64,000 bases of DNA. Source: Roseiarcus sp963721905. Its GTDB lineage: Bacteria; Pseudomonadota; Alphaproteobacteria; Rhizobiales; Beijerinckiaceae. Both the position numbers and the translations under genes were made by a program. Shown here in pieces: positions 9,870-19,818 of the stretch. The stretch spans positions 186,001 through 250,000 of the forward strand of contig CAVRMF010000029.1 of assembly GCA_963721905.1 (NCBI GenBank), read 5' to 3'. Within the stretch, counting starts at the first letter, position 1, and each line of letters begins with the position of its first letter. Under the pieces are notes generated by a model. That model made no database searches, was not told the origin of the DNA, and saw only the letters and a program-made list of their open reading frames with translations.

Positions 9870-10966
9870 ACTCGCGCGCGGGCGCCGTCGCCAAGTCGAG
9901 AGGCGGCGTTAAGACGGTCAACCTCGCCCTGCAGGGAGGAGGCTCGCACGGGGCCTACGGCTGGGGGGTGCTCGATGCGCTCATCGAGGACGGGCGCATC
10001 GACATTTGCGCAATCAGCGGCGCGAGCGCCGGGGCGATGAACGCGGTCGTCTATGCCGATGGCCTCGGCGAGGGCGGGCGCGATGGCGCGCGCGCCAGAC
10101 TCGAGAGTTTCTGGCTGTCCGTCTCGACGGAGGGCTCGCTCCTGCCCGTTCAGCGGAAGCTCGCGGACGCCTGGCTCGGCGCCTGGGGCCGGTCATGGCC
10201 GGCGATCAGGTGGCTCGGCGCCTGGGCGGAGGGGATGTCGCAATTCGTGAGCCCCTACGCATTCAACCCGTTCAACGTCAACCCGCTGCGCGATCATCTC
10301 GTAGCGGCGGTCGATTTCGAGCGGCTCCGCTCGGGCGACGCGCTCAAGCTCTTCGTCGCGACGACCAACGTCAGGACCGGGCGCGGCGAGATTTTCCGAA
10401 GACAGGTTCTGACCGTCGACCATGTCATGGCCTCCGCCTGCCTGCCCCAACTGTTCCAGGCGGTTGAGATCGACGGAGAGGCCTACTGGGACGGAGGGTT
10501 CGCCGGCAATCCGCCGCTCTGGCCTCTCTTCTACGAGACGCATTGCCGTGACGCGATCATCGTTCAGATCAATCCGATCGAGCGCCCCGAGATCCCGCGG
10601 TCGCCCGAAGCGATTTCCAACCGGGTCGATGAAATCACCTTCAATGCGAGCCTCATCGCCGAGCTTCGCGCCGCCGACTTCGTCGCCCGGCTCATCCGCT
10701 CGGGGGTGCTCGACAGCGAAGACTACCGGCTCGAACGCCTGCACCGCATCGGCGGCGCCGGCCGGCTCGAGAGCTATGACGCCGCGACCAAATTCGACGT
10801 CTCCTGGCCCTTTCTGAAAGAACTGCGCGACCTCGGCCGCGAGGACGCCAAGGCGTGGCTCGAGCAGAATTTCGACGCGATCGGCGTCGAGGGCACGCTC
10901 GACATCGACCGCGCGCTCCAGCGCGAGCCGGCGAAGGAGCCCCTCAAGGGCGCGGCGGCGACGTAG
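9866..10966 (+). CDS. Patatin-like phospholipase
   Basis: This encodes a serine acyl hydrolase with a Ser-Asp dyad, 366 residues from a GTG inside a GTGA overlap with bdhA. The oxyanion loop GGGSHGAYGWG is at about residues 24-34, the nucleophile elbow GASAG at 52-56 (Ser54), and the catalytic Asp is in DGG at 209. The overlap with bdhA, a pairing common in Hyphomicrobiales, suggests a role in membrane lipid or polyhydroxybutyrate-granule metabolism, but the substrate is unknown. The reading frame stays open far upstream inside bdhA, and that extension is not coding. Confidence 0.9.
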   Translation: MNSRAGAVAKSRGGVKTVNLALQGGGSHGAYGWGVLDALIEDGRIDICAISGASAGAMNAVVYADGLGEGGRDGARARLESFWLSVSTEGSLLPVQRKLADAWLGAWGRSWPAIRWLGAWAEGMSQFVSPYAFNPFNVNPLRDHLVAAVDFERLRSGDALKLFVATTNVRTGRGEIFRRQVLTVDHVMASACLPQLFQAVEIDGEAYWDGGFAGNPPLWPLFYETHCRDAIIVQINPIERPEIPRSPEAISNRVDEITFNASLIAELRAADFVARLIRSGVLDSEDYRLERLHRIGGAGRLESYDAATKFDVSWPFLKELRDLGREDAKAWLEQNFDAIGVEGTLDIDRALQREPAKEPLKGAAAT

Positions 10967-11185
10967 CCATCGATGGTGGCGAGCAGCACCAGGGGCTTTC
11001 AGCAGCGGCGCGCCCGCATGGACGGGCATGCGTTATTGGTTGGCTGGCGCAAGCGTACAGTTCCGCGCGCGAGGACATGTTTTCAGCGTCTTAGGCGCCT
11101 TTTTCTGCAACTGCGCCACGCTCGATCCGAAGGGTCGTCAGCGTCTACTGCATAGCTCTTACATACATATATAATATGTTATTAT

Positions 11186-11959
11186 CTACCGGTTCTTGAA
11201 CGCCGCTGGCCGCTTCTCGACGAAGGCGCGCATGCCTTCCTTCTGGTCTTCGGTCGCGAACAGCGAATGGAAGATGCGCCGCTCGAAGCGCACGCCTTCG
11301 GCCAGCGTCGTCTCGTAGGCGCGGTTCACGCTCTCCTTGGCGGCGTAGACGGCGGGCGCGGACAGCGAGGCGATCGTCGCGGCGACTTTCAGCGCCTCCT
11401 CGATCAGCGAGGCCGCGGGCACGACGCGGGAGACGAGGCCGGAACGCTCGGCTTCGGCCGCATCCATCATGCGGCCGGTCAAGATCATCTCCATCGCTTT
11501 CGACTTGCCCACGGCGCGGGTGAGCCGCTGCGTGCCGCCGGCGCCCGGAATGACGCCGAGCTTGATCTCGGGCTGGCCGAATTTGGCGGTGTCTGCGGCG
11601 AGAATGAAATCGCACATCATCGCGAGTTCGCAGCCGCCGCCGAGCGCAAAGCCCGCCACCGCTGCGATCACAGGCTTGCGGGTCTTCGAGACGTTCTCCC
11701 AGCGCGAAATGAAGTCGCCGAGGAACGCCTCGGCGAAGCTCTTGTCCTGCATCTCCCTGATGTCGGCCCCGGCGGCGAAGGCCTTCTCCGACCCGGTCAG
11801 CACGATCGCGCCGATCATCGCATCGCTCTCGAATGCGGCGAGCGCGACATTAAGCTCCTCGATCAGCGCGCTCGACAGCGCGTTCAGCGCCTGCGGGCGG
11901 TTGAGCCTGATGAGGCCGACGCGGCCATGCGTCTCGACGATGATGTTGACGTATGCCAT
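11186..11959 (-). CDS. Enoyl-CoA hydratase
   Basis: This crotonase-fold enzyme (257 residues) adds water to 2-enoyl-CoA in fatty-acid or amino-acid degradation. It carries the substrate-binding GADIREM segment near 64-70 and both catalytic glutamates of the hydratase type, Glu111 (GGGCELAMMCDF) and Glu131 (GQPEIKLGVIPGAGGTQRL). The ATG at 11959 gives the usual family N-terminus (MAYVNIIVE), while a longer frame adds 12 non-homologous residues. It is convergent with the patatin gene and has no partner genes beside it. Confidence 0.93.
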   Translation of the reverse strand: MAYVNIIVETHGRVGLIRLNRPQALNALSSALIEELNVALAAFESDAMIGAIVLTGSEKAFAAGADIREMQDKSFAEAFLGDFISRWENVSKTRKPVIAAVAGFALGGGCELAMMCDFILAADTAKFGQPEIKLGVIPGAGGTQRLTRAVGKSKAMEMILTGRMMDAAEAERSGLVSRVVPAASLIEEALKVAATIASLSAPAVYAAKESVNRAYETTLAEGVRFERRIFHSLFATEDQKEGMRAFVEKRPAAFKNR

Positions 11960-12108
11960 AGGGCGCGTTGTCCTCGCGAAAGCGGCGGGGGACACCTAGC
12001 GAATGCGGGGCGGCGTGAAAAGGGGCGTGGTGCGGTGAGCGTCTCTTGCTTTGCCCAAGCTCCGGAAGATCGCGCAGCCGCTGAGCGGGCGGCCTCTCTC
12101 TTGAGGTG

Positions 12109-12940
12109 TCAGCCCTTTCCTTGCGTCTTGATGCGGGCGGCGAACTGGGCGAATTCGACATCGTCGATCGGCACGGCATGCTGCGGCGCGGGGTATCTGC
12201 CGGTGTTCACGTCGGCGGTGAACTCCTTGTACGCGGCGATGCGTTCCTGCTGGAGGCGCGCGAATTCCGCGGCGAAATTGCGATAAGTCTTGGCGTGCGT
12301 GGTATGGCCATGCGTGTGTCCGAGCACGTCCTCGGAGAATAAATATTGCGCGTCCGCGCCATGCCCCGCACCCATGCCGAGCATGATCATCCGCGTGCTT
12401 TTAGAGATCAGCTCCGCGACTCGGTCCGGCACGACTTCCAGCTCCGCGCCGAAGCAGCCGATCGCCTCAAGCCGCCTCACGTGGTCCCAGACCGCCTTGG
12501 CGCTGTCCGCGGTCTTGCCGACCGCTTTCCACCCCCCGGTCCAGGTGTTTTGAGAGGGGATCAATCCGACGTGGGCCACGACGGGAACGGCGTTGTCGCA
12601 AAGAGTTCTTCTGGATGTCGAGCGAGGCCGCGCAATAGAAGCAATCGCCCCCGATCGCCATGAAGCGGAAGGCTTCCCGCAGATAGTCCTCCGCGGTTGC
12701 GAGCTTGCCGAACGGCCCATAGGGCAACCCGACCTGAACGAAACATCTGCCGGCCACCTCTCGCATCTCGGGCGAGAAGAAACGGCTTTCGATCGAGAGC
12801 ATCGTCACGCCGGCAGCGTCCGCGGCGGCTGCCTCCTCCAGCGTCGTGACATACAGCATTGAGATCTTCTGACCGCGCGCCTTCATCGACTGGATGTCGG
12901 CGACGGTCTGACGGTTTTGGCGCATTGCCATGGGTGGCAC
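12109..12940 (-). pseudogene. PanB-like ketopantoate hydroxymethyltransferase, one frame break
   Basis: The two halves resemble 3-methyl-2-oxobutanoate hydroxymethyltransferase, a TIM-barrel aldolase. The first half runs from the start to AASLDIQ, and the second from LCDNAVPVVAHVGLIPSQ through GHTHGHTTHAKTYRNF to the stop. The frames join at about 12603-12612, where removing one A restores the reading. The total length of 832 is one over a multiple of three, so a corrected gene encodes 276 residues. It ends a catabolic operon and follows the isomerase gene by 3 bases, so it is more likely a pathway aldolase acting on a sugar-derived keto acid than a pantothenate gene. It may be a sequencing error, not a true pseudogene. 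Confidence 0.78.
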
Positions 12941-12943
12941 TCT

Positions 12944-13727
12944 TCAGACGGTGAACGCAGCGCGGAAAGCTTCAAGCGCGGCTTCGTCGTCGCCGGATGC
13001 GAAGGCTTCCATGCACACAGGTCCGCGATATCCCATACCTTTCAACGCACGCGCGATGCCGGGATAGTTGATCTCGCCAGTTCCTGGCTCCTTGCGACCG
13101 GGAGCGTCGGCAACCTGGATCTCGCCGATCCACGGCTGACATTTGCGACACCACTCGATCAAATTCCCCTCGCCGATCTGCACATGATAGAGGTCGAGGT
13201 TGAGGCGCAGTTCGGGTCGGTCGATCGAGGAAACGAGCGTGAGCGTGTCCTCGACCCGCGCAAAGGGAACGCCGGGGTGATCGACCGGCAAGTTCAGGTT
13301 CTCGATCATGAAGGTGACGGCGTGCTCGGCGCCGAGATCGGCGATGCGGGAAAGCGTATCACGCGCCTTGAGCCACATTGCGCCGGTCACGATCTCGCAA
13401 GGGGTGACGGGTAATCCGCCTTCGCCGAGGCCGGTTCCGTGCAGGTTCAGCCGCGCGACATTGAGGCGCTTGCCGACCTCGATCGACTTCCGGGCGGTTG
13501 CGAGCAGTTCCTCTGCCCCCTCGTCGTCGGCCAGGCGTCCCCGGATATAGCCGGTCATCGAAGAGAATGCCGCGCCGGACTTTTCCAGCATGCCGAGATC
13601 GTGCGCCCTGCCAGCTCCAGATGCCAGCCTGGAAACCAAGCTCCGTCAGGCGGCGGAGCCGCCATTCCATCGGCCTGTCGCGCCAAAGCATCTCCGCGCG
13701 CGCAGCGAGCGTGAAAGGTTGGGTCAT
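12944..13727 (-). pseudogene. Sugar phosphate isomerase/epimerase (TIM barrel), one frame break
   Basis: This resembles the hydroxypyruvate isomerase/inosose dehydratase-like TIM-barrel family. The N-terminal piece MTQPFTLAARAEMLWRD starts at 13727 and runs to GFQAGIWSWQ. The rest, from AHDLGMLEKSG to the stop, is in another frame. Removing one G from the GGG at about 13606-13608 joins them, and the length of 784 is again one base too many, giving 260 residues when repaired. Metal-binding candidates include MIENLNLP, LNLDLYHVQIGEG and CMEAF. The start is 2 bases after the Rieske gene stop, so it belongs to the same operon. Confidence 0.8.
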
Positions 13728-13729
13728 CG

Positions 13730-14041
13730 TCAGATCTCGATGAGGACGCGGTCGTTTTCGACCCGAACCGGATAGGTCTTGAGGTCGATGCAGGCAGGCG
13801 GTCCCTTGACCTCGCCGGTCATGTAACTGAAGGAGCTGTTGTGTTTCGGGCACTCGATGAGGCCGTCGGCGACGAAGCCGTCGGCGAGATGGACGTTCTC
13901 GTGCGTGCAGAGCCCGTCGGTAGCGAAATATTCGTCGTCCGGGCTCCTGTAGATCGCGAAAGTCCTCCCAGAGTGATCGAAACGGATTACGTCCTCGGCG
14001 TTGATGTCGTCCTTCGCGCAGGCGTCGATCCATTGCGCCAT
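13730..14041 (-). CDS. MocE-type Rieske 2Fe-2S ferredoxin
   Basis: This is a 103-residue soluble Rieske protein carrying electrons to an oxygenase. The cluster ligands are Cys45 and His47 (CTHENVHL) and Cys64 and His67 (CPKHNSSF), with the Rieske proline loop GPPAC at about 80-84. It resembles MocE of rhizopine catabolism. The ATG at 14041 is preceded by AAAGGA. In this operon the natural electron acceptor would be the membrane hydroxylase encoded at 17263-18285. No reductase gene is visible, so a general ferredoxin or flavodoxin reductase would have to supply electrons. Confidence 0.9.
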   Translation of the reverse strand: MAQWIDACAKDDINAEDVIRFDHSGRTFAIYRSPDDEYFATDGLCTHENVHLADGFVADGLIECPKHNSSFSYMTGEVKGPPACIDLKTYPVRVENDRVLIEI

Positions 14042-14217
14042 AGCATTGTGTCCTTTCGTGTCTGCACCCACGCGCCCTCTATGCGTGAGGTATTCCTTTT
14101 CGAAACGTGCGGTCCGGGCGCCGGCCCGGACCGCACAGCCCCGTGAAAGGCTGGGAGGAGAAGCCCTTCACGTTGCCCTTAATCGCCACATCCACCGCTT
14201 GCGTCGGCCGTCAAACG

Positions 14218-15035
<818 letters not shown>

Positions 15036-15036
<1 letters not shown>

Positions 15037-16103
15037 CAGCGGGCCTTCCCTTTCGCGCGGGGGGCGTAGGTCAACGCCATATTGCGGAACGTGTTGTTCA
15101 TCACCACGGCGAGCAGCAGCAGGATGCCGATAATGAGGCTCGCCCAGTTGGCGTCGAAGCCCGTGTAAAAGATGCCTTGGTTGACGATCGAGAATGTCAG
15201 CGTGCCGAGGACGATGCCTATCACCGAGCCATATCCGCCGGTGAGCAGAACGCCGCCGATGACCACCGCAATGATCGAGTTGAAGATAAAGGACTGTCCG
15301 GCGGCCACCTGGGCGCTGTTGTAAAGGATCGCCTGCGACATGCCGACGAACGCCGCACACAGGCCGCTGCTCATGAAAAGCGCGATCATGAGACGGTCTG
15401 TGGGAATTCCAGCATTGCGGGCGCTTACGCCGTCGCCCCCGATCGCCAGGATCCAGTTGCCGTAGCGTGTGTGGTTCAGAATGAACCCGACGAGCGCCAT
15501 GACCGCGATCCACCAGAAGAGCGTCACCTGGAACTTGCCGCCAAGATACTCACCCAACAACAGCTTGGCCGCCGGAGGGGCTTTGAGCGCGACGCTCGTG
15601 CTCCCAGTCAGAATAACCGAGAGGCCAAGAGTGAGGCCGGCCACCGCGAACAGCGTCGCCAGCGTGACGACGAAGGACGGGAGCTTTGTCCGGACCACGA
15701 GCACCCCGTTGAGGAAGCCGACCAGAAGTCCGAGAGCGAGAGCGGCCAGGATGCCGACGACAATCGGCGCCTGGTAATGGCCTGAGATGATGGCGATGGT
15801 CATCGAACTGGCGGGGAGTACAGAGCCGACAGAGAGATCGAGTTGACCTGCGATCATCAGCAGGCCCACCGGCAGGGCGATGATGCCGAGCTCGGAAGCG
15901 ACGTTAAGCCAGCTCGCCGCGCCGCCCGCCGACATGAAGTTCTCGCCGCCGAAAACCGAGAAGAAGGCGAAAACGGCAATGAGGCCGATAAACGATCCCG
16001 TTTCAGGTCGCCGCACAAGGCTGCCGAACGATGGCCCTGGAGATATCAACGCAGACGCCGCAGCCACGTCCCTGGATGATGTGTCTTGGACACGAGATGC
16101 CAT
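15036..16103 (-). CDS. Sugar ABC importer permease (RbsC/CUT2 family)
   Basis: This is an inner-membrane permease of 355 residues with about ten predicted hydrophobic helices from residue 38 to 340. Family landmarks include LMIAGQLDLSVGSV and GNWILAIGGDGVSARNAGI. It lies between the substrate-binding protein and the ATPase in one operon. The first 35 residues are a polar cytoplasmic extension. The substrate is probably a sugar or cyclitol, judged from the family and operon partners only. Confidence 0.92.
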
Positions 16104-16204
16104 TGAAGCCTCGCCGACGAGTTCGCCTGAAGAAATGACTTCGTTCTCCGCTTTCGAGACGGCTGGAGATGTCCTGCCCGCGGGCAGGACTCGTTCGCGA
16201 GGGA

Positions 16205-17191
16205 TCAGCGAGCCCCGGCGCTCGCGCCCTTTACGGTGGCGTCCACGTTGCTTGCGTCGACGATGCCCGGTCCGGTCAGGACCGGTTTCGTCGGCAGGTC
16301 GAGACCGTAGTTGACATAGCCGTTCAGCAGCGACACGGCGAGAAAGCCCTGCAGGTACGGCTGCTGGTCGACCGCAAACATCTGCTTGCCGTCCTTGATC
16401 CGCTCCATACCAGTTTCGTCCATGTCGAACGAGGCCAGCTTCACCTTATCGCCGGCGTTGGCCTGGCTGATCGCGTTAGCCGCGCTGTTCGCGTCCCCGG
16501 CGCTGATCGTGATGGCGCCGTCGACGCTCGGGTCTTTGAGTAGGGCCGCCTTGATGGCCTGGGCGACCGCGGTGGGGTTGCCGAAACTGGATGACGGCAG
16601 CGGCAACTGGCTCGACTTGCCGCCATGCTTGCCGATGGCCTCGCCGACGCCTTTGCAGCGGTCTTCCGTATTGTTGGCGCCCGGCAGGGTGTTGATGCAG
16701 AGCACGTTCTTGACGCCATGGCTGCCGAAATAGTCGCCGCCGCCGAGACCAGCGGTGTATTCTTCGTTGCCCACATAGTTCATGGCGCCGAGCCTTTCGG
16801 CCGCATCCATGCCGCCGGAGTTGTAGATGATCAACGGCACATGAGCGGCGACGACTTCCTTGAAGGCGTCGTCCATGGCTTCAGGAACCCAATCGGGGCC
16901 GACGATGGCGTCGGGATGCTGGCTCAGCGCGGTTCGGATGAGCTTCGCCGCGTCCGGGCCCAGATTGTCGTAGGTCTGCGGGCCGAGCCAAGTCACCGAG
17001 CCGCCCGTCGCCTTGGCGACGAGGCCAGCGTCGTCGGCGCCCTTTTTGACCTTCGACCAGAAGGGATCATCGGCTTTGCCGCCGATGACAAAGATCTTGG
17101 CTCCATGCGACTGGGCCATGGCGGCCGTCGCCCCTAATGTGATTGCGGCGGTTGTGACGAACGCCGTTATGAGTTGATTGATGCGTGTCAT
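16205..17191 (-). CDS. Periplasmic sugar-binding protein of ABC importer
   Basis: The 328-residue precursor starts with a clear Sec signal peptide ending near residue 26 (TAAMAQSHGAK). The mature part has the two-lobed periplasmic-binding fold related to ribose and rhizopine (MocB-like) binding proteins: FVIGGKADDPFWSKVKKGADDAG at its start, then DAIVGPDWVP and SAGDANSAANAISQAN. It delivers the operon's substrate to the permease. It is 71 bases downstream of the hydroxylase gene. The ligand cannot be read from sequence. Confidence 0.92.
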   Translation of the reverse strand: MTRINQLITAFVTTAAITLGATAAMAQSHGAKIFVIGGKADDPFWSKVKKGADDAGLVAKATGGSVTWLGPQTYDNLGPDAAKLIRTALSQHPDAIVGPDWVPEAMDDAFKEVVAAHVPLIIYNSGGMDAAERLGAMNYVGNEEYTAGLGGGDYFGSHGVKNVLCINTLPGANNTEDRCKGVGEAIGKHGGKSSQLPLPSSSFGNPTAVAQAIKAALLKDPSVDGAITISAGDANSAANAISQANAGDKVKLASFDMDETGMERIKDGKQMFAVDQQPYLQGFLAVSLLNGYVNYGLDLPTKPVLTGPGIVDASNVDATVKGASAGAR

Positions 17192-17262
17192 TCACTCTTC
17201 CTCCCTGTCGCCGTCGGATGACGGACTTGAATAAACGGCGCCCTTCAGGCTGCCCGCTCGGG

Positions 17263-18285
17263 TTACGCGCTGGCGCCGCTGGGCTTGGCGTTCAGTCGCT
17301 TTCGCTTTTTCTCGAAGCGCGCCTGCATCCGCGCGTCGCCCTGCTTGGTCCCGTCGTGCCAGGTGCCGAACCACTTATCGAGCGGGATGAGCCCGTCGCC
17401 ACCGTAGTTCACCTCAAAATACTTGTGGTGGAGGTAGTGGGCCCACGCGTGGCTATCGAGCGCGGAGTCCTCGGTAAGCTCGAGCTTGTCGAATCCGATG
17501 TGGCCGTTGAGCGCGCCAAATCCCGCGACGTGAAGCTGGAACAGCGCCACGATCGGGTTCGAGGGGATCACGAGATGCCAGAACGCAACCGAGTGATAGA
17601 GAAAGGCCTCGACCGGATGCATCGAGAGTGACGACCAGGGGGAAGGATTGATGGAGTTGTGGTGGATCGAATGGATCCAGCGATACAGCGGCGCCCAATG
17701 GATCGCGCGATGAACGATAAAGAAGTGAACCTCGTGGATCGCCGGAACGAGAAGGACGAGAGCCGCGAGATAGATCGGATCGTCGGCCCAACTCAGCCAG
17801 GGCGCGCGGCCGGTGGCGAAGGCCCAGAGAAACAACACATCAACCAGCGTCCAGAGCGGGATCGAGATGAGGAAGCTGCGCAGGACGTTGTCGATATTCT
17901 GGCGCTTGAACCAGAACACATCGGAGGGGTCATCGGACGGGAATTTTCCGTTAAACTTGAATCGCGTCCCCTGTTTCCGCTTCACGTAGTAGAAAAGTTC
18001 GACTGATCCATACAGGGCGAAGATAGCGAGCGCGTTCGCCGCGTAGAGCCAAAGCGCCCATCCCCAGGCGAGCGTCTTCATCGTCTCTACGCTGGGGATA
18101 ACAAAGTGCCAGTAGAGGAGCGCGGTCGCCATGTGGAACGCATTCCACGGCCAGAAATAGCCCGGTAGCCAGCCCAGGACCTTCGCTGCATTCGGCGGCC
18201 ACGTCCAGAACGGGGCAATTTCTATGACCGCGTTCGGTTTCCAGTCGCCGCGTTTGTTGCGGACCCCGTATTTCAGATCGTCCAT
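17263..18285 (-). CDS. Membrane fatty acid hydroxylase/sterol desaturase family protein
   Basis: This is a 340-residue diiron membrane oxygenase with about four to six hydrophobic segments. The histidine boxes that bind the two irons are visible: HEVHFFIVHR, HSIHHN and HYLHHKYFEVNYG. The family hydroxylates or desaturates C-H bonds in lipids and some small molecules. As the first gene of the catabolic operon and partner of the MocE-type Rieske protein, it probably performs an O2-dependent first step, as MocD and MocE are proposed to do in rhizopine breakdown. That comparison is inference. Confidence 0.88.
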   Translation of the reverse strand: MDDLKYGVRNKRGDWKPNAVIEIAPFWTWPPNAAKVLGWLPGYFWPWNAFHMATALLYWHFVIPSVETMKTLAWGWALWLYAANALAIFALYGSVELFYYVKRKQGTRFKFNGKFPSDDPSDVFWFKRQNIDNVLRSFLISIPLWTLVDVLFLWAFATGRAPWLSWADDPIYLAALVLLVPAIHEVHFFIVHRAIHWAPLYRWIHSIHHNSINPSPWSSLSMHPVEAFLYHSVAFWHLVIPSNPIVALFQLHVAGFGALNGHIGFDKLELTEDSALDSHAWAHYLHHKYFEVNYGGDGLIPLDKWFGTWHDGTKQGDARMQARFEKKRKRLNAKPSGASA

Positions 18286-18583
18286 GTCAATCTCCGACGG
18301 CCGAACCGAGACCCACTGTCTTTCGTGTCAGCTTTCGGAAGAGCCACCGCGCCTCGGCCCGCACCGCATGATGGCCTCATCCCTGTGCAATCATTTGGCA
18401 AAGCTTGTGTTTCCTCCCCTTGCGTCGCGGCCTAAGCATGACGTCGTTCTTCAAAAGTGCTAGCCAGAATGAAACATTTGTTCTAAATAAGGTCAAGAGT
18501 GGAACAGAAAGTCCAGCGCAGATTGTCTCATCCGTGTCAGACTGTGCGTGCGTGCTGGCATAAAATGATATAGGAGGAGTGAC
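18286..18583. promoter_or_regulatory. Divergent regulatory region between the catabolic operon and its LacI gene
   Basis: These 298 bases separate two divergent start codons and hold no gene. The segment near 18465-18500 is AT-rich. It includes TGAAACATTTGTTCTA (18470-18485), an imperfect dyad that could be an operator for the LacI-type protein. A strong ribosome site GGAGGAG (18571-18577) precedes the lacI-type ATG. Confidence 0.45.
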
Positions 18584-19612
18584 ATGAATCGTCCGACGAT
18601 CAATGATCTTGCGACGGCAGCCGGGGTATCCGTGTCAACCGTCAATCGCGTGATCGGCGGGGGAAATAACGTTCGTTCCGCCACGATAAGACGCGTCAGG
18701 GACGCTGCGGAGACCATCGGCTTCTATGGGGTCGGCTCGATCAAGAGCCGTCTCGATGCGGCGCGCCCCAAGTATCGTTTCGGCATGCTGCTTCAGCAGC
18801 CGACGCGCGCGTTCTACAAGATGCTCGCGCAGGCGCTGAAGCTGGCGGCCGAGCGAATCGTCGACTGCGATATCGACGTGAAGATCGAATTCATGGAGGA
18901 ATTGACTCCCCAGAACGTCGCGGCGCGCATGATGGGGCTCGCCGAAACCTGTGACGCCATCGGAGTTGTCGCGGCGGTCCACCCTTTGGTCACGCAAGCC
19001 ATTGATGCCTTGCAACAGCGCGGCGTGCCCGTGTTCGCTCTGATCTCTCAACTCGCTGCGACCGGCGAAGTCCACTATGTTGGTCTCGACAACTGGAAGG
19101 TCGGGCGGACCGCGGCTTGGGCGATCGAGCACATCTGCAAGACACCCGGAAAGCTGGGCATCCTCGTCGGCAACTATCGCTATAGCTGTCAGGAAATGAA
19201 TGAGAGCGGCTTCCGCTCCTACTTTCGCGAATACGCCCCGCAATTCACTCTGCTCGAACCGCTGTCCACGTTCGAGTCGAGCACCGTGGCGCAGGAAATG
19301 ACGGAGCGGCTTTTGCGCGAGCACCCGGATCTCATGGGTCTCTACGTCGCGGGCGGGGGCATCAGCGGCGCGCTAGCAGCGCTGCGCGCAAGCGACACAG
19401 CCGGCAAAGTCGTAAGCGTGGGCTACCAACTCATGGACAATACACGAGCGGCGCTGGTCGACGGCATATTAACGCTTGTTATTTCTCATCCACTCGAGCG
19501 GCTGTCGGACGAAGTGATTTCCGGCATGATCAAGGCGCTGAACTCCCGCCCGAAAGGCGCTACTTTCACCTCAGTGCTGCCTTTCGACATGTACACGCGC
19601 GAAAACATCTAG
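18584..19612 (+). CDS. LacI-family transcriptional regulator
   Basis: The 342-residue regulator starts with a LacI helix-turn-helix (TINDLATAAGVSVSTVNRVI, residues 4-23) followed by a hinge and a periplasmic-binding-like effector domain (YRFGMLLQQPTRAFYKMLAQ, then YVGLDNWKVGRTAAWAIEHI). The effector domain resembles that of CUT2 importer binding proteins, matching the adjacent transporter. It is divergent from the seven-gene catabolic operon and is very likely its substrate-responsive regulator. Confidence 0.92.
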   Translation: MNRPTINDLATAAGVSVSTVNRVIGGGNNVRSATIRRVRDAAETIGFYGVGSIKSRLDAARPKYRFGMLLQQPTRAFYKMLAQALKLAAERIVDCDIDVKIEFMEELTPQNVAARMMGLAETCDAIGVVAAVHPLVTQAIDALQQRGVPVFALISQLAATGEVHYVGLDNWKVGRTAAWAIEHICKTPGKLGILVGNYRYSCQEMNESGFRSYFREYAPQFTLLEPLSTFESSTVAQEMTERLLREHPDLMGLYVAGGGISGALAALRASDTAGKVVSVGYQLMDNTRAALVDGILTLVISHPLERLSDEVISGMIKALNSRPKGATFTSVLPFDMYTRENI

Positions 19613-19818
19613 CTAAAGCATAATCTGGAATGGCCGCTATGGCGGAATCTTGCGGTTGCGCGGCGACCCTTGGACGGCAGAATTGCTCGACGCCCACCGG
19701 CGATGAGCTATGTCCGCTCAACGACGTCGATTCGCGACGTTCGATCGCTCGCCAACGGCCGCGTCTCGGCGACCATTTCGCACTGAGCCAGGCCGGCGGA
19801 ATACCGCGCTCTTCAAGG

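Noticed and set aside
11145..11615. A minus-strand frame overlapping the enoyl-CoA hydratase
   Set aside because: It is an alternative frame of the same DNA, Arg-rich, without motifs.
12109..12940. Calling the PanB-like gene the pantothenate panB
   Set aside because: It sits at the end of a catabolic operon with no panC, so an alternative aldolase role is more likely.
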